Shown: positions 37,301-50,975 of the stretch, in pieces | Layout of the letters: each line of letters opens with the position of its first letter | Position numbering within the stretch: position 1 is the first letter of the stretch | NCBI GenBank assembly: GCA_009760855.2 | Contig: WPIO01000025.1 | Location: 4,837,501-4,900,000 of the forward strand | DNA from: Cristatella mucedo | Taxonomy: Eukaryota; Bryozoa; Phylactolaemata; Cristatellidae | Length of the DNA stretch: 62,500 nt | Direction: 5' to 3' | Notes under the pieces: model-generated | Databases searched by the model: none | Told to the model about the DNA's origin: nothing | Seen by the model: only the letters and a program-made list of their open reading frames with translations | Position numbers and translations under genes: made by a program

Positions 37301-40300
37301 CGATTTTTCTTATCCGGTCATGTTATACAGTATATACATTGTTCAATACAGTCATAGAAGTCCTTGAAAAGTCTCCTTACTTGCCACAGTACCACTATTT
37401 CTCTTGATATGTGCGATTCGTTTATTCAAACTACCCATCCTGGCACTACTGGAGTGCGGGGACAAGTGGCTATTCCGAGAACCGGCCGCAATCGTCGAGT
37501 TTGAGGTCTACGTCGACCTCGATGCAGTCGAACTCAGATCCTCTTCGTCTGGCTCGTACTCATCGGTTCTTCTTCGAGCCCATGATAAACAGCACCAGCG
37601 AGTACAATATGGGGACCCCTCCCCCCCCCAAGATCGAAGACCTCGTGGAGAAGTATGAAGAACTATTCATCGGCTCAGCCACACGCGACTGGGTTCAATA
37701 CCTTAGAAGTATAAGTTAACTGAAATGTTTATATTATACATTTACAGCTGATTTTGGGGCTGTATTGTGCAACTCTTGTATTATACAGGTTCTATACATG
37801 CAGAACTGCAATCTTGTTCCAAAGTTACCTTTCACTAGACGACCACATGAGCTCTGCAGTTGAGTCTGCCTACTTTCAGCTATATAATATCGCAAAAATG
37901 TGGTCCTGCTTAATCAGTGATACTAAGGGCCATGATAGCCCAGGAGGTAAGGTGTGTGCTCTTCAAGACCAAGGTCGGGAGTTCGAATCCTGTAGCAGGC
38001 GATCCTTAACTGCCAACTGCAAGTGGTGGTGGTAGCCGTTAAGGCTCTTCTGCTGCTATACAAATGAGGCTGTTAAATCAGCTAATATTTTTGTTATCAG
38101 TTAATATTCATACAACCTTTGGTAATCGTGCATTTAATGTATATGCTTCCAGAGTCTGTAGCTCACGCCCGACTGAAGTCACTGCATCTACTTCCTTGAC
38201 GACATTTAAAATAAAAGCTAAAATGCACCTGTTTCTTACAGCATTCGCCGGTTTTTTGTAAAAATTATACGTTGTTTACTTATGCGTGCTTACACTGAGT
38301 ATGATCACTGACCATATTGACATGTTTCCTTCTGGTGAGCCGTGATGGCACACTTGATACGGCAGTTGCATTATACAACCTCGGTCCCGAGGTGGTGGGT
38401 TCGAATCCTGTGATGGGCTATCCTTTATCGCTGCTGCAAGCAGTGGTGATAGCAGTAAAGGCTCTTGTGTCACTATACAAAAGAGACTGTTAAATCAACT
38501 AGTATTTTTTCCTCTATCGCATATCTTAAGTGCCTAGAAAGAGGTTAGGTTCCCCGAGGGTTCTATACACAAGTGTTTGTATTGCCTTTAAATATTAACT
38601 CAGTGAGAGATGTCAGAGAGTGTAGATTTAGATGGCTGTCTGTCGTCCGGGAAACTCTTAAAGTATGCATTACCTCAGACTTACATAGTAGGCCTCCTTG
38701 TTTTCATGGTCTATACTCTCCCTCTGGCCAATGTCATTGCTAAACACAATGGTGGCTTTCACTTCTAGGCCGATGATGCTGCCCTGCTCTACCTATCCTT
38801 TGACCTTCTAAGCCACGGTACTCTTCTGAGCACTCAATTCCCTTGCAGCCTGCATCGATGGCGTTTGCACTTGGATGGCAACTAACTTTGCCAAGATTAG
38901 CTATGGTAAGACCTACCTAATAGCCAGGATCCAGCCTAGTGTCATCCTCAAGTTGCAAGACCTTACCCTCAAGATTGGTTTGCTTAACGTCATGCCAGTG
39001 ACGTCTACCCACAATCTGGACGTGCTATGCCAGCACGACTTCTCAGTGAATGAGCCTAGTGCCTCTCTCCAGTTATTGCTTCTCTTGCAGCAATTTGTAA
39101 AGTACCTGGATATACAATTGGTTCTCTTAAGGGTGCTATAAAAAGGACATAATTGTAGTAGTAATAATAATTATTATTATTATACATGTAGAACTTGCAG
39201 AATGTGCGTGTATAGCAGAAGTGGTGACTAAAGTGGAAGTGCATGCCGACATCACTGAATACCGATGGATTGGTATGGGATGGTACCTCCGGATTGGTCA
39301 GCTTAACTATCCCCCCATAGTCCAACAATAGTTATAGGTCAACATGTATGTCACCGCAACTCAAGCTGCCGTGTACCTAACACGTTCATTTATGTCCTTA
39401 TCGGTTGGCTAGTTCTCACGGGTTACCCCCATCTAAATGTGACACCACTGTAGTCCACCTCATTTTTTAGAATACATTCTGCTTTATGACTTGTTGAAAA
39501 TATTTGAAGCTGAATCGTGTTTGCTTTTGGCCTAGGAGGATTTTTCTGTGAATATCTAAAGTCTTTTCTATTCTATTGCTTGTAGGCATGTGGTTTTGTC
39601 TCTGGATACGGTTAATGAGAGCTAATTTATGCTTGTATTCTTTTTTACAATCATCTGGGGTGACCGATTCGTGGACCAGGCTGTAAGCGTATGGTAATTC
39701 GTTAAGGGGTCGGTTTCCGCTCGAGATGCAATTCTTTTTTGGCTTTCAGTTCCATGGCAAACCGCCTTACAGTCACTACATTTTGAAATACCTACCTATG
39801 CGGATGTCTCTGGGTCTTAGCGCAGGGGTAAGGAGCTTGCTATTCATGACCCAGGTTGTTGGTCCTGCAGTGGGAGATCCTTTATTCTCCACTTCAAATG
39901 GTGGTGATAGCCGGTAAAGCTCTCTTCGGCAGCAATGCAAATGGGGCTGTTAAATCAGCTAACTTTTGTATAGCACGTTCAGCAAAATCGGCCTGCATTT
40001 CACTGAACATTGATCCAGCTGCTGCTGTTGACCACTATGTTGGTCATTAATGTGCATCGGCCCGTGCAAATTGTTCCTTGTGGAATTCGAAATCCTTGAT
40101 GCAAGGTATTTTGCTTCATGGAAATGGTTTGTAATATTGAATGAGGATGCTCACTAATTGGGTTTTTATTTCAGGATGGTCAGCCCCCTCGGCAATAGGG
40201 ATTGCAGGAATTGGCGGAGGCCTTGAGATTGGAGCTGAGGTTAGTCGGTCGCTGGTTAAATAAACAAAAGTCATGATTATAGTGTATATGATTGCACATA

Positions 40301-42648
40301 TGTGTTTGCACATACGCGTGCTTCTCACTGCTAGCCAAAGCATGTCCAGTTCTCTTTCCTGCAGAAGTTCAGATGCCGAACCCCTTCTTTGCGCGTGAGA
40401 ATACTCTGCTCGACATGGTCAAGACAGCTGCTGTAGATGACTGTATGCAAGCTCGAAAGGGGGGTACCGTGTGTGTTTGGGGGAGAGAAGCATGAATCTA
40501 GCCTAGGGCTGGGGATTAGATGCATGAACCCGAGGTGCAGCTGCTCATCCTCCATCTTTGGATTCCGAGGAAAGGGATTCATTAACGAGATAATGTTCCG
40601 AATAATCACCAGTTTATTGAAAAATGTGCAGCAGCATATAATAAGCCACAAAAAGTTCACCACTGTGGTTGTACCGACTAGTCTCATGCCCTTTGAGGGG
40701 GTGGGCTAGTTGGCACTTTAGTCTGCTTCCCGGAAGCAGTGCACGATAGGCGCCTATACCAAAAATGCTTCTTTTAGCCTCCTCCCCGCAAAAAACCAGG
40801 CAGCATCTTTACATATGTCTACCAGGGCACTCATGGGGTTACTACCCAGCTACAGTTTCTGTGCAGGTATCGAAGTAGACCTGCCGAGTGGTGCCCCCTT
40901 TTGTTCTTGGCTATAGAATCTCCGAATGGGTGTAAGCATTTTGATAAATGCCGAAAAAGACCTCCAGGAGGCAAGCCATCGGTGCAGACTGTCATTTGTC
41001 CCGAAATGGCGAATAGCAGTTTTTTATTGCTGCTGAAGTTCCTTTCTGGATTCATTCGAACGAGAATGCCCTGACACTTCTGTCATTTCCCTCTAGGTCA
41101 AGATTTAGCCCCTTGTCAAAATCCTGGTATGCAAGTCCGCTGTAGAAACCTCGGAATGCAGCTGTGCCAGTCGTTCACTTTAGTTGGCATACATTGGTAA
41201 TAGTGACGAATATACGGTATATCACTTTATGAAAGGAAGCCGTTTTGAAGCTAGAAAATGGACCACGTGACTCAATGCGCCACGTGACTCGACGTTACTA
41301 GAAAATTAGCCTGCTGTCGAATACATTGCAAGGCTCACTATTGTGTCTACGTAGGTGTTTTATGCATGGCGAATGGTATCGGGAATGCAGCGTGTAGAGA
41401 AGCAATTGACCGTAGAGGCCGTTTCCAGCTTGCCGTCGGACTTGGAAATTGATTTATTTTTTTGCCCACCGAACGTTAGCAAACTAGTCTAGTGCATTCT
41501 GGTATTTATTGTGCTGTTTTTTTCATTTCCAGTGCTTGTTGATAGCTAAGCACGGTTTTCCACCAGCAAAGCTGTGGCAGAGCAAAACGTTAACCTCATC
41601 TGCTCTGTGTCAGACCTGATTACTTCTCACGGCAGGTGACAGATTTTGTCATCATACTCAATACGCACGCGGCAGTCCAAGCGTTCTCCAAGGGTGGCAA
41701 CGTCACTCTGGGTGGTAACCTGACGGTGGCTGCAGGACCACTTGGCCGCAACATGGAAGGCGACGTTGCTTTTCGTGGCGCTGCTGCCGTGTACACATAC
41801 TCGAAGACGAAAGGCCTCTTCGTGGGCCTCTCCATCGAAGGCAGTGCCATCATCGAACGAAAAGAAGCCAACAGAAAGTAAATTACGTAAATTGCTTTTT
41901 TTGGGCTGACATTGGGTTAGCTGGGCTGCCTTTTTTTTGCACACGAAACCGTGTCTCCGGAAAACAATCACAATGTCACTGTCGAAAAGGTGCCAGATTT
42001 GCTCGGTGTCAGGCGGCCTTCACGGAAGCAGTCACACTACTGGGACTCGAACGTGGTCTCAGTGCTGAGGCTGCTCGGGCTAAGAGTGCAGAGTGCACTC
42101 GAGCTCTAGCCTTGTTGTTGCCAGGGAGGCTTGCTGTCTGGATCCTGTTCTTTTTCTAAGCTAGGTTGGCTACCCAGCAGCTGAGTCACCGGCTCGAGAC
42201 AGAACAGGCCGAGCTCAGCTAATCGGCTTATGTTACTTGCCCGCCGACATTGACTGTGTGCATTGCACTCGGATTTATTATTCACCGGGTCACAATAGGC
42301 GAGGCCTTCAGAAGTTCATTCGGTGCCGTTGTGTGGTTTTTTGCGGGTGCTTGTAGCAGCTCTAAAGAAGGGAGCAGAGGAGCAGGGAGGGAGAAGCCGT
42401 TGAAGTTATACATGCTCATGCATATCCATCTGTAACTTCCTGAAGCCTTGAAGACCAAGTGGGTGCAGATGCTGAGGAGTGTTCTGTAGGACCCAGCAAT
42501 CGACCGGTCGCCACTTCAGTTCCTTTAGTAAAAGATGCACGCACGTCGTCGACTATCTTGCGTGCAAAGACCAGCCCAGTGGCCATATTTAGCACCAACT
42601 GTAAATGTGCTTGACAACTCTGCCAATACTGAGTCGAAATAGTCCATC

Positions 42649-42731
<83 letters not shown>

Positions 42732-44170
42732 TCCAGAGAACGAGCAAGAACTTTAGAGACTGACCGGGATGGCCAGCTGTGGATGCAGGCTTCTGAACAA
42801 CATCTGTGCATGCATCAGGCGGTCGTCATGAGAGTGGTCAAACTACTCGGACTCGATGCTGGCCACCATGCGGCACCTCCAGGTAGCAGTGCAAATTCAC
42901 TTATTCCATAAACACGTTTAGGGTTTCCAATAAGGAGGAGCTCGGTTTTATCGTTATTCGATTAAAGGTAGTTGGCCGACATCGTGTACCGTCGTCTGTG
43001 AAGCAAGAGCTCAGTCGCCGATATGTGCATCGCTTCTGTTGCAGCTAACATGGTTGTGTTAAGTGCCTAGAAAGTGGTGTAGTTCGCTCAGGATGCTAGA
43101 TAAAAGTCTTGTTATTGTTATTTTTACTATTATTATCACTATTATCATTACTGGGTTTCAGCCCGTCAAGTTTGACTGGAAAACATTTTACTCCCGAATG
43201 TGTCGTACTTCTGTTTTCTTTCCTCGTCTCTCCTGTACGTTGTCGCTTGTGCGACTGTCAAACGGCTTCAGCGTCGCCAATTCGTCGTGCTTCTGCTGCT
43301 CCTTTCTCGGTCTTACCTTCCCAACGTTGTTGCTGGCGAGAAAGTCTCCTTCTTTCAGCTTCTGTAGCACGCTGCCGTTCAGCATCCTCTTCTGGGTTCT
43401 CTCCGACCCGTCGTTGCTGGCAAGAATGCGCTTATCTTTCAGCTTCAGCTGATGCTGGATCTTGATTGGCATTTATTCAAAAAATGTACTGGATGAGAAT
43501 TCCAAGTCTACCATTAGCTCCCAGCCACGTAAGAATACTGGGGAAGAACTCGCACTTTACTCTGATTAGGCAGCTTTTCCAATACGCCAACTCAGCTACG
43601 CCAAGCGGAAGCTGGGATGCAGGGGAAGCGCTACTCACTACAGCCTAGTGCAGTGAGCACAAACTGCTGGAATGCAATGGCTACCCTTAGAAAAACCTTT
43701 TTGTGTTTTTAGTTCTCCATATTCAATACCAATTATGAGAGTGTACCTCACAGCTACATATCTCCTTTATTATTTTGACACACTTTCTTGCTCTATGCTG
43801 TTGTACAACTACATATAAACATTACGAAAAAACTTGATGTAAGTGTGACGTCAGGAACAGATTAAGTAACCTAGCTTATTTTAAGGATAGATCACTTAGA
43901 GCAGTAGTTCAACTGGTTCCCCTTTTATAGAGTTCACCTTCGTTTTGACTCAATAGGAACATTGGCAATGCAGCAGCGAGCATGGTCCACGTTCTAGTTG
44001 CAGCTGGAGCCGAAAACCGGGCTGGACAAGGCAATCAGCCTCGTGGTCCAGCTCGGTTCCAGTTATATGCCTGGCAACTGGGCTTACAGAACGATGAGAA
44101 TAGCAATGATGAATGTGCTTGCAATAGCCCGCTAATAAAGAACTTATATTGTGACTGAAGCAGGATACAT

Positions 44171-44236
<66 letters not shown>

Positions 44237-47200
44237 GCCTCTAGGTTTTAGAGAATGAACTTTTGTTCTGACTTCAATAACCAGTTTCTAGTGTTGCAAA
44301 TCGCAGATGGAAAATCATGCTTGCTGCAAGCCAATCCGTTGGCCAAACTTCTTAAGACATAAATTAATATTACCTCCTCCCCTACATGCATCACTAGTTT
44401 TTTTTAAGGCATTGCAGGAGGAATGCAAATGCAACACACCAGTGTGGTTGCAGTTTTCTTCGTACGCTACTTTGGAGTGAGCACTGTGATTTGTCTCCTC
44501 TCTTGCTGCAACCTTTCGTGCATTCAGGTGAGAAGTGGCGACTGAATGCATGCTTGCTAAACTAATCTGCCAGCATCAATGTACCAGCATTATAAGCTGA
44601 TTTTGTATTTTATTTTATTTTTCATTCGATTAGTTCTTGATAGGGGTAAGTGCTACCTTTTAGATTATAGGCTGGCGAGCGACTACTCTGCAGCTTTTTT
44701 CCTTATGAGCTTTTGATGCTATTTGCCGCTATTATCTCCCCCCAACCTTTGCCGCCGGGGAAAGTATCCCAGTCGTTATATGCTGCTAAGTCAGCATGAG
44801 CTCATGCATTGCAGCACCATGCTTTGATTCCTTGCACGTGACCGCAGACCGCTTTGATCAGACTCAGCGCTGCATTTAGTGTGGCATGCACTTCGTTTGT
44901 TGCAGAGCGTGTCATATATGTTCCTAGCTTATGGCATCGGCAGTGCCCCATTGGTGCTTGCATGCGCAGCTTTGTTCACGAGTCGCATAGCAGCTTCAAT
45001 TGCGTGTGGCATGGTGCTCCCCTTTCAAAATGTCGCTTAGATACAGAGGCATACTTTTAGCCATCGTTGTATGAATTAAGTGCAGTAGATAGACATACTG
45101 TAAGCCGCATACTGCATGTATGTGTAACCCTGTCTGTGTTGGCAGGCGTGACTGGCCTCGTGCCAGCCAAGCTTTCCGTGGGTGACAGATTATCTCTAAA
45201 TGGGCATCGTCGATTTTATGTGGTTATTCCCCATACTTTTTGTCACGCGTGTGTGCCTAAACAAGATCCATCAAACGTCGCCTTCTTGCATGCAGTGCTG
45301 CACAGTTGCTCGCCATCGTCATGTAGAGATATGCCACACTGCTGTGTCACTTGTCATTTTCGTGCTTTCTGCTGCTGCTTGCTTGCTGCCGATGCTAGCT
45401 GATGTTGCCAGCTGCTTGCTGCTGCTGTAAGCTGACTGCTGCTGCGAGCTACGTTGTTACCTAGAAGCTGACACATTGGCGGTGCCGCCGCATTCAATCG
45501 CCGTTCTATGTTTGCTGCTCAGCCGTCGGACAACTTAGGGTCGTATTCATTTAATGCCGATGCTGCTCCAGGTTTTACGGGGACAGTGACATTCGAGCTT
45601 ACAGCATCCTATCGGGCGACGTTAGCCCGCCAGCAGAGTGCAAGGGTCTCTACGAAGTTCTTGAGCGACATGACGAGATGGCAGAAAAAGCTGCTGCAGC
45701 TGCTGAAGCGTCCGAAACGAAAAAGTTGCAGCAAAGCTCCGAGTCGTCATATGGTGACAAGCAGGCAGCATCCTGGCAGTGTCACGCATCGGCCGATAGG
45801 ATGTCGACCTCCTCTACCAATAAAAAAGAAGCTGCAAAAAGTCAGTATCAGGTATGCTAGAGACCATCACCTTGATTCTGCTCGAATAAGCTGCATTCGA
45901 GAAGGTGGTGATTTGTGCTACTACTGATGCTGCTGATGCTGTTGCTGGATGCAAATCGGCTTCTGCCTCTGATGCAGATGCAACCCTTCGTCGTGAGGTA
46001 ATCTGACGTTAACCGATTTCATCAGTTGTCACTATTCTCTCTTATCTAGAGGCTTTACTGAGCAACTGGTCAACTGAGGATGCAATATACATTTGCAGCT
46101 AGAAGACTAGCACAGACTGGCCAGCGATACAAATATGAGTTTTGAAAGTGCAGTAACGTCTGCAGTGGTGTTAAAGTTAAAGGTTCGTTGATTTAACAGC
46201 CTCATTTATATAGCAGCAGAAGAGCCCGAACGGCTATCACCACCGCTTACAGTGGGCAATAAAGGATCGCCCAGTGCCGAACTTGAACCAGTGACGTGGG
46301 CCGTGCATAGTGACCCCAGCTAAGAATTTTGGACTGCTGTGCTGCTCGGTCAGCTCTGGGGCAGTTAGAAGCCTCGCGGCCGTCTGGGCGGTCTTTTGGT
46401 ATTTCATTGGGTTATTCTAGATCTGCATGTGAGCTCATGGAGTTAGGCAGTTGAGAAATACATACAGGCTAATATACCAGAGATGAGCAGGGGAGGCACT
46501 CTCTGTCAGGGTGGATTAGTGGACTAAAAGTAAAAAAAGAAACAAGTGAACGTTGGCTGATTCAAAAACCTCATTTATATAGCATCAGAAGAGCCTTGGA
46601 GGCCATCACTTTGCTTGCAGTGGCAAAAATGGATTGCCTGCTGCAGGACTCGAATCCGCATCCTGAATGGCAGGGTGCGAGCACCTTAAATAGATAAAAT
46701 AGGTGCTAGCTGATTTAGCAGCCTCGTTGTATTGCAGCAGAAGAGCCTTAGCGGCTATCACCACTGCTTGCAGTTGGCAATAAAGGATCGCCCAGTGCAA
46801 GATTCGAACCTTACCCCCTGGGCAAGGCCCGGAAACACGAGCAGGCAAGGTTGGAATTTTTGTTTCTTTGGCTTAACACTCACACGAATATCTAGCAGAG
46901 CATAATATCTATAGCTTGAAGACTGCATCATACGCTAAGAGAGCTTCCTCGTGGGTTAGCCACAGCAGAGGTATGTGCTCATATCCACACGGAAACCTAT
47001 TGATGGGCATGTTCATGTCTCTGCAGTGCTTGTTGTGCACATGGCACCTGTAGAACTGGCGGTGTCTTACCCCTATATCTTCACGTACTATATAGCCTAG
47101 CAGCCCTGATAAGGTTGTTAAAGAGTGGGCAACTTAGTGGGATGCAAAAAACATAAATCAACCAATTTTTTCTTTAGTGTAAAACTCTGATTATCGCCGT

Positions 47201-50200
47201 GGCCCTTCTGCCACGAGCTTATCGTAAGCCAATTGTTCTGCACAACACGGCCTATTTGTAAGTTGGCACGAGCCATCGGCTGACGGGTCGTCTGATTTCT
47301 TAGGATGCCGAGAGTTCAGCAATCGGGGACGTTTTGGCCACTTTCTCGGTTGCACGTCCCTGCACGTTGCACTGCCTCGACCTACGGTTTTGTGACAGAG
47401 TAGGCTGTCACATTGTACTAAAGTGCTCCTTGTAATACTGTATCAACAAGACGTCGAGTGTGAAAGCTAGCTGAAGCTGTTGGGCGTGTCATCTGTCTGA
47501 TAAACTCGCCAGTATATTGGTATCAGATCAGCTGTAGGGAATGGAGCTACCATTCAATCCTAGCTGGAACCAAACTGAACATGCATCTCTTGATTTAACG
47601 AGATGAGTTGAAGTACAGCTATGTAGCTTGTTTGGATGTCTCCATTTCATTTCAAACCTCGGAGCTTCCATTTACCAGAGTCGGGACTGCTAGCACAGCA
47701 GACCCGTGACTTCAGCAAAGCTGATAAAAAAAATCCTAGCTGATTAAACAGCCTCTTTTTGTATAGCGACAGAAGAGCCTTTACGGCTATCACCACCGCT
47801 TGCTGTGGTGATAAAGGATTGCCCACTGCAGGAATCGAACCCACGACCTCGGGACAAAGGTCGTGAAAGCAACCACCTTACCTAGTGTGCCATCACGGCT
47901 AGAGGGCTTGAATGCTGAAGTCTCTAGTGCTGGCAAAAATAAGTGCATTGCATAGCTTACGATTTACACTGCAGTGAGCGAGCGTGTGGAAATAGTAGGT
48001 TTTCAACAGGCATGGGATGGGCCAAAGTGAAATTCTCGTGGTCGACAGGACGTACAGTATCGATTCATCTGGTGCTTGGATACTCCACAGGGCTTTGGTA
48101 GTGCTATCCAACTGTAATTCAGCTGTATTTGAATTTAAAATTGAGATATGCTAACCTTCTCTCCTGAGAATGGCTGTAAATGCAGATAAGGTCATACTTT
48201 AGAATGTGCTTACAGCCAGCCAGACGTTGATTGACTCACCTCAGTAAAGCACCATGAAAATACAGTTACGGAGCCACAAAGTACTTTGTACTTGAATGAA
48301 GTGAGGTCATATGCTGGCTGTCTATGTAGTATGTTAATTCCTGGAATGAGGTACTGACTTGATTGTATCTGGGCCTTCCTGGAATGATAGATAGGTGATT
48401 AGATAGGATTAGATTAGATTATTAGATGATTAGATTAGAATAGGTGATAGATAGGTGACCAGCTGATTTAACAGCCTCTTTTGTATAGCGACAGAAGAGC
48501 CTTTACGGCTATGACCACTGCTTGCAGCGGCAATAAAGGATCGCCCACCACAGGATTCGAACCCACGACCTCGGAGCCGAGGTCGTGAAAAGCAACCGCC
48601 TTACCTAGTGAGCCATCATGGCTCACCAGATGAGGTACTGACTTGATGGTATCTGGGCCATCATCACATTGCTCTTTTGTTGGAGTTTCTGGTATGATTC
48701 CATTTTTCTTGGAGGGAATGTCTGCATAATAGATTTGTTGCTCATGGACCCTCCAAATATGCATATGTGTGGGGCTTGTGCTACCATATTCTATCTGCAC
48801 CATTCTGAAATTTGGGTCTGCTTTCTCTTCGTGTAGCAGCAATGACTTCTTTAAAAACTATGGTACAGTCACTGCTCGTCTGTTTATGATCACCCTCCAT
48901 GCTGAGCCGTGAGTGGTTGGAGAGAGAGATAAAATGAGAGAGCAGGTGGATCCATAGGAGGAAGCCACCAAATAGCTGGCTCTGTTTAGAATGATTTTGA
49001 AGAAGCTATTAATGCAAATGGCTAGAAAGTTTGGTATAGGTCTGTAGGTGTGAGCAGCTAAAGCAAACAATCAACCCAGCAGTCGATGGATTGAATCAAG
49101 AAGTTTCTGTATTCACTTACTCGTAATGTCTGCTCATAAGCGTTACTATCTCAATGGTAGATTTACTATAATGCCACCTTGTTCTTAAGCTCCACACGAT
49201 TCACGAATGACTCGGGTTGCTATGCTATTGATCGTAAACCTGCTCGATCTCTATTTGTACTGTATTTATCTACTGCTTAAGCTCAGCAGACTGAGTGTGT
49301 GCATTTATCCAGCGACATACTGTCTTATATGAGCTACTGTGCAGTGCCATCCTTTGGTCCAGTCGGTATAAGTTGGAGTAGATGGAAACCGGTTGTAAAG
49401 TATATGTAAATGAACAGAGGTATGTGCAGGAATCGACAGCTCAACTCCAAAGGCCGAGGTTATTGGCTACATCTACTAAGCATCAAGTGAGCATGCTTCG
49501 CCTGTCGAAGAAAAGTCGGGGGGGGGGGGGAGCAGGAGGTTGGTCCCATGAGCTCTTCTTAGCATTTGTGCAGCTGTCGACTCAGTGTTGTAAAGCTATT
49601 GCAGCTCGAATGCCCTTTGTAATAGGTTTTGAAGCAGACCTGCAACATTGCAATGGAAAAAAGAGAGAGAGATCATAGAGAAGGGATACAGACTGGCAGA
49701 GATAGTAGAAGCAGGGAGATGATCATAGTTGCAGAGAAAGAGACAGATAGACGGACAGAGGGAGACATAAATAGAGCAACAGAAATAGAGAAGCAGGTTG
49801 AGAGACAGACAGGGGTAAACTGAGTTCATACAGGGACTGAGACAAAAGACGCATAGACAGACAAAAGTAGACAAAAGAGGAACAGGTGGTGAATGAGTAA
49901 CGTAAAGGTAGGCTGATTCAGCAGCCTCACTTACGTAGCAGCAGAACAGCCTTAATGACTATTACGCCTCCCGGGCAAGGGTGCTGCCAGCTGTGAATGT
50001 CCGTTAGTTTTGAGGGCGCTGGCTGTCCGTTGAGACGCCGCTGTTCTACTGATGCAACCCCTGTGAAGTTTTGTCAGCAGTAGAGTGGTGGGGTGAATGA
50101 ATGCATTCACTGCTTGTCCCGGAAGCCTTTCGACCTGTCAGTGAATCAGCCGAAGTGGCCTGAGGCTTTTTCGTGGGGCTCCGACGAAGAAACGCTTTGC

Positions 50201-50918
50201 ACTGGTCGAATCCACACACGAGGGCCTGAGGGTTGAGGTTGCTCGGTTGCTCTGCGTCGAGGCAGGATGGTCTTGAAACGCTGGTCTGCTATATCAGCCA
50301 CATTATATCTGCCAAGTTATTAATCGCTGTTCCTAAATTATAGTGGCTAGCAACCACTAACCATTCGATCTTGCTTCCTTTGCAGCAAATGTAAAGTGCC
50401 TAGAAAGAGATTGAGTTCTCTGTGGGTGCTATATCAAATGTATTAATACTATTATTATATGATATTCTATGGATTACAACAGCTAGGAACCTGTCATATG
50501 ATTATCCATCGCTGGGCGGGCATGCAAGCCAAATTCATATCAGTTGTGCTCAAGACTTTGAGTCGGGCAGTTGAGGGACCCTTTGGGTGCCGTACGAGCA
50601 GTGCTGTGCACCACGGCTGATTCCAGATGTCTGTAGCCCTCCATCACTGTCGAATAGACCTACCTTAGCTATGGATATGGACATGTTATCTTAAGGTATG
50701 AGCACGCTCTTTATTACTGCCTGTTCCGCTACTGTTGGCATATCTACTTGCATTGGTGCTGCACCTGAAATTTACTAGCCACGATTCCGAGGCTCGTCGC
50801 TTCACCGGCAGTATTTGTAGAGCGGCGGCTGGAACTGGCACCGTTATGAGCTCTGCGTCTGGATGTAGAAGCTGCTACACCTTGCTTGTAACAGTCAGCA
50901 ATTGTTACACTAGCAACC

Positions 50919-50975
<57 letters not shown>

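Larger units (their letters stand above)
36735..38275 (+). mobile_element. L2 LINE copy carrying three later insertions
   Basis: L2 segments at about 36,735-36,828, 36,956-37,282, 37,815-37,926 and 38,088-38,275 follow the order of intact copies. They are interrupted by a SINE (36,829-36,955), an unidentified insert (37,283-37,814) and a second SINE (37,927-38,087). Confidence 0.7.

Noticed and set aside
37926-48630. Possible tRNA genes (GGTTCGAATCC-type B boxes)
   Set aside because: Each is followed by the same non-tRNA body and tail and several lack a sound cloverleaf, so they are SINE heads.
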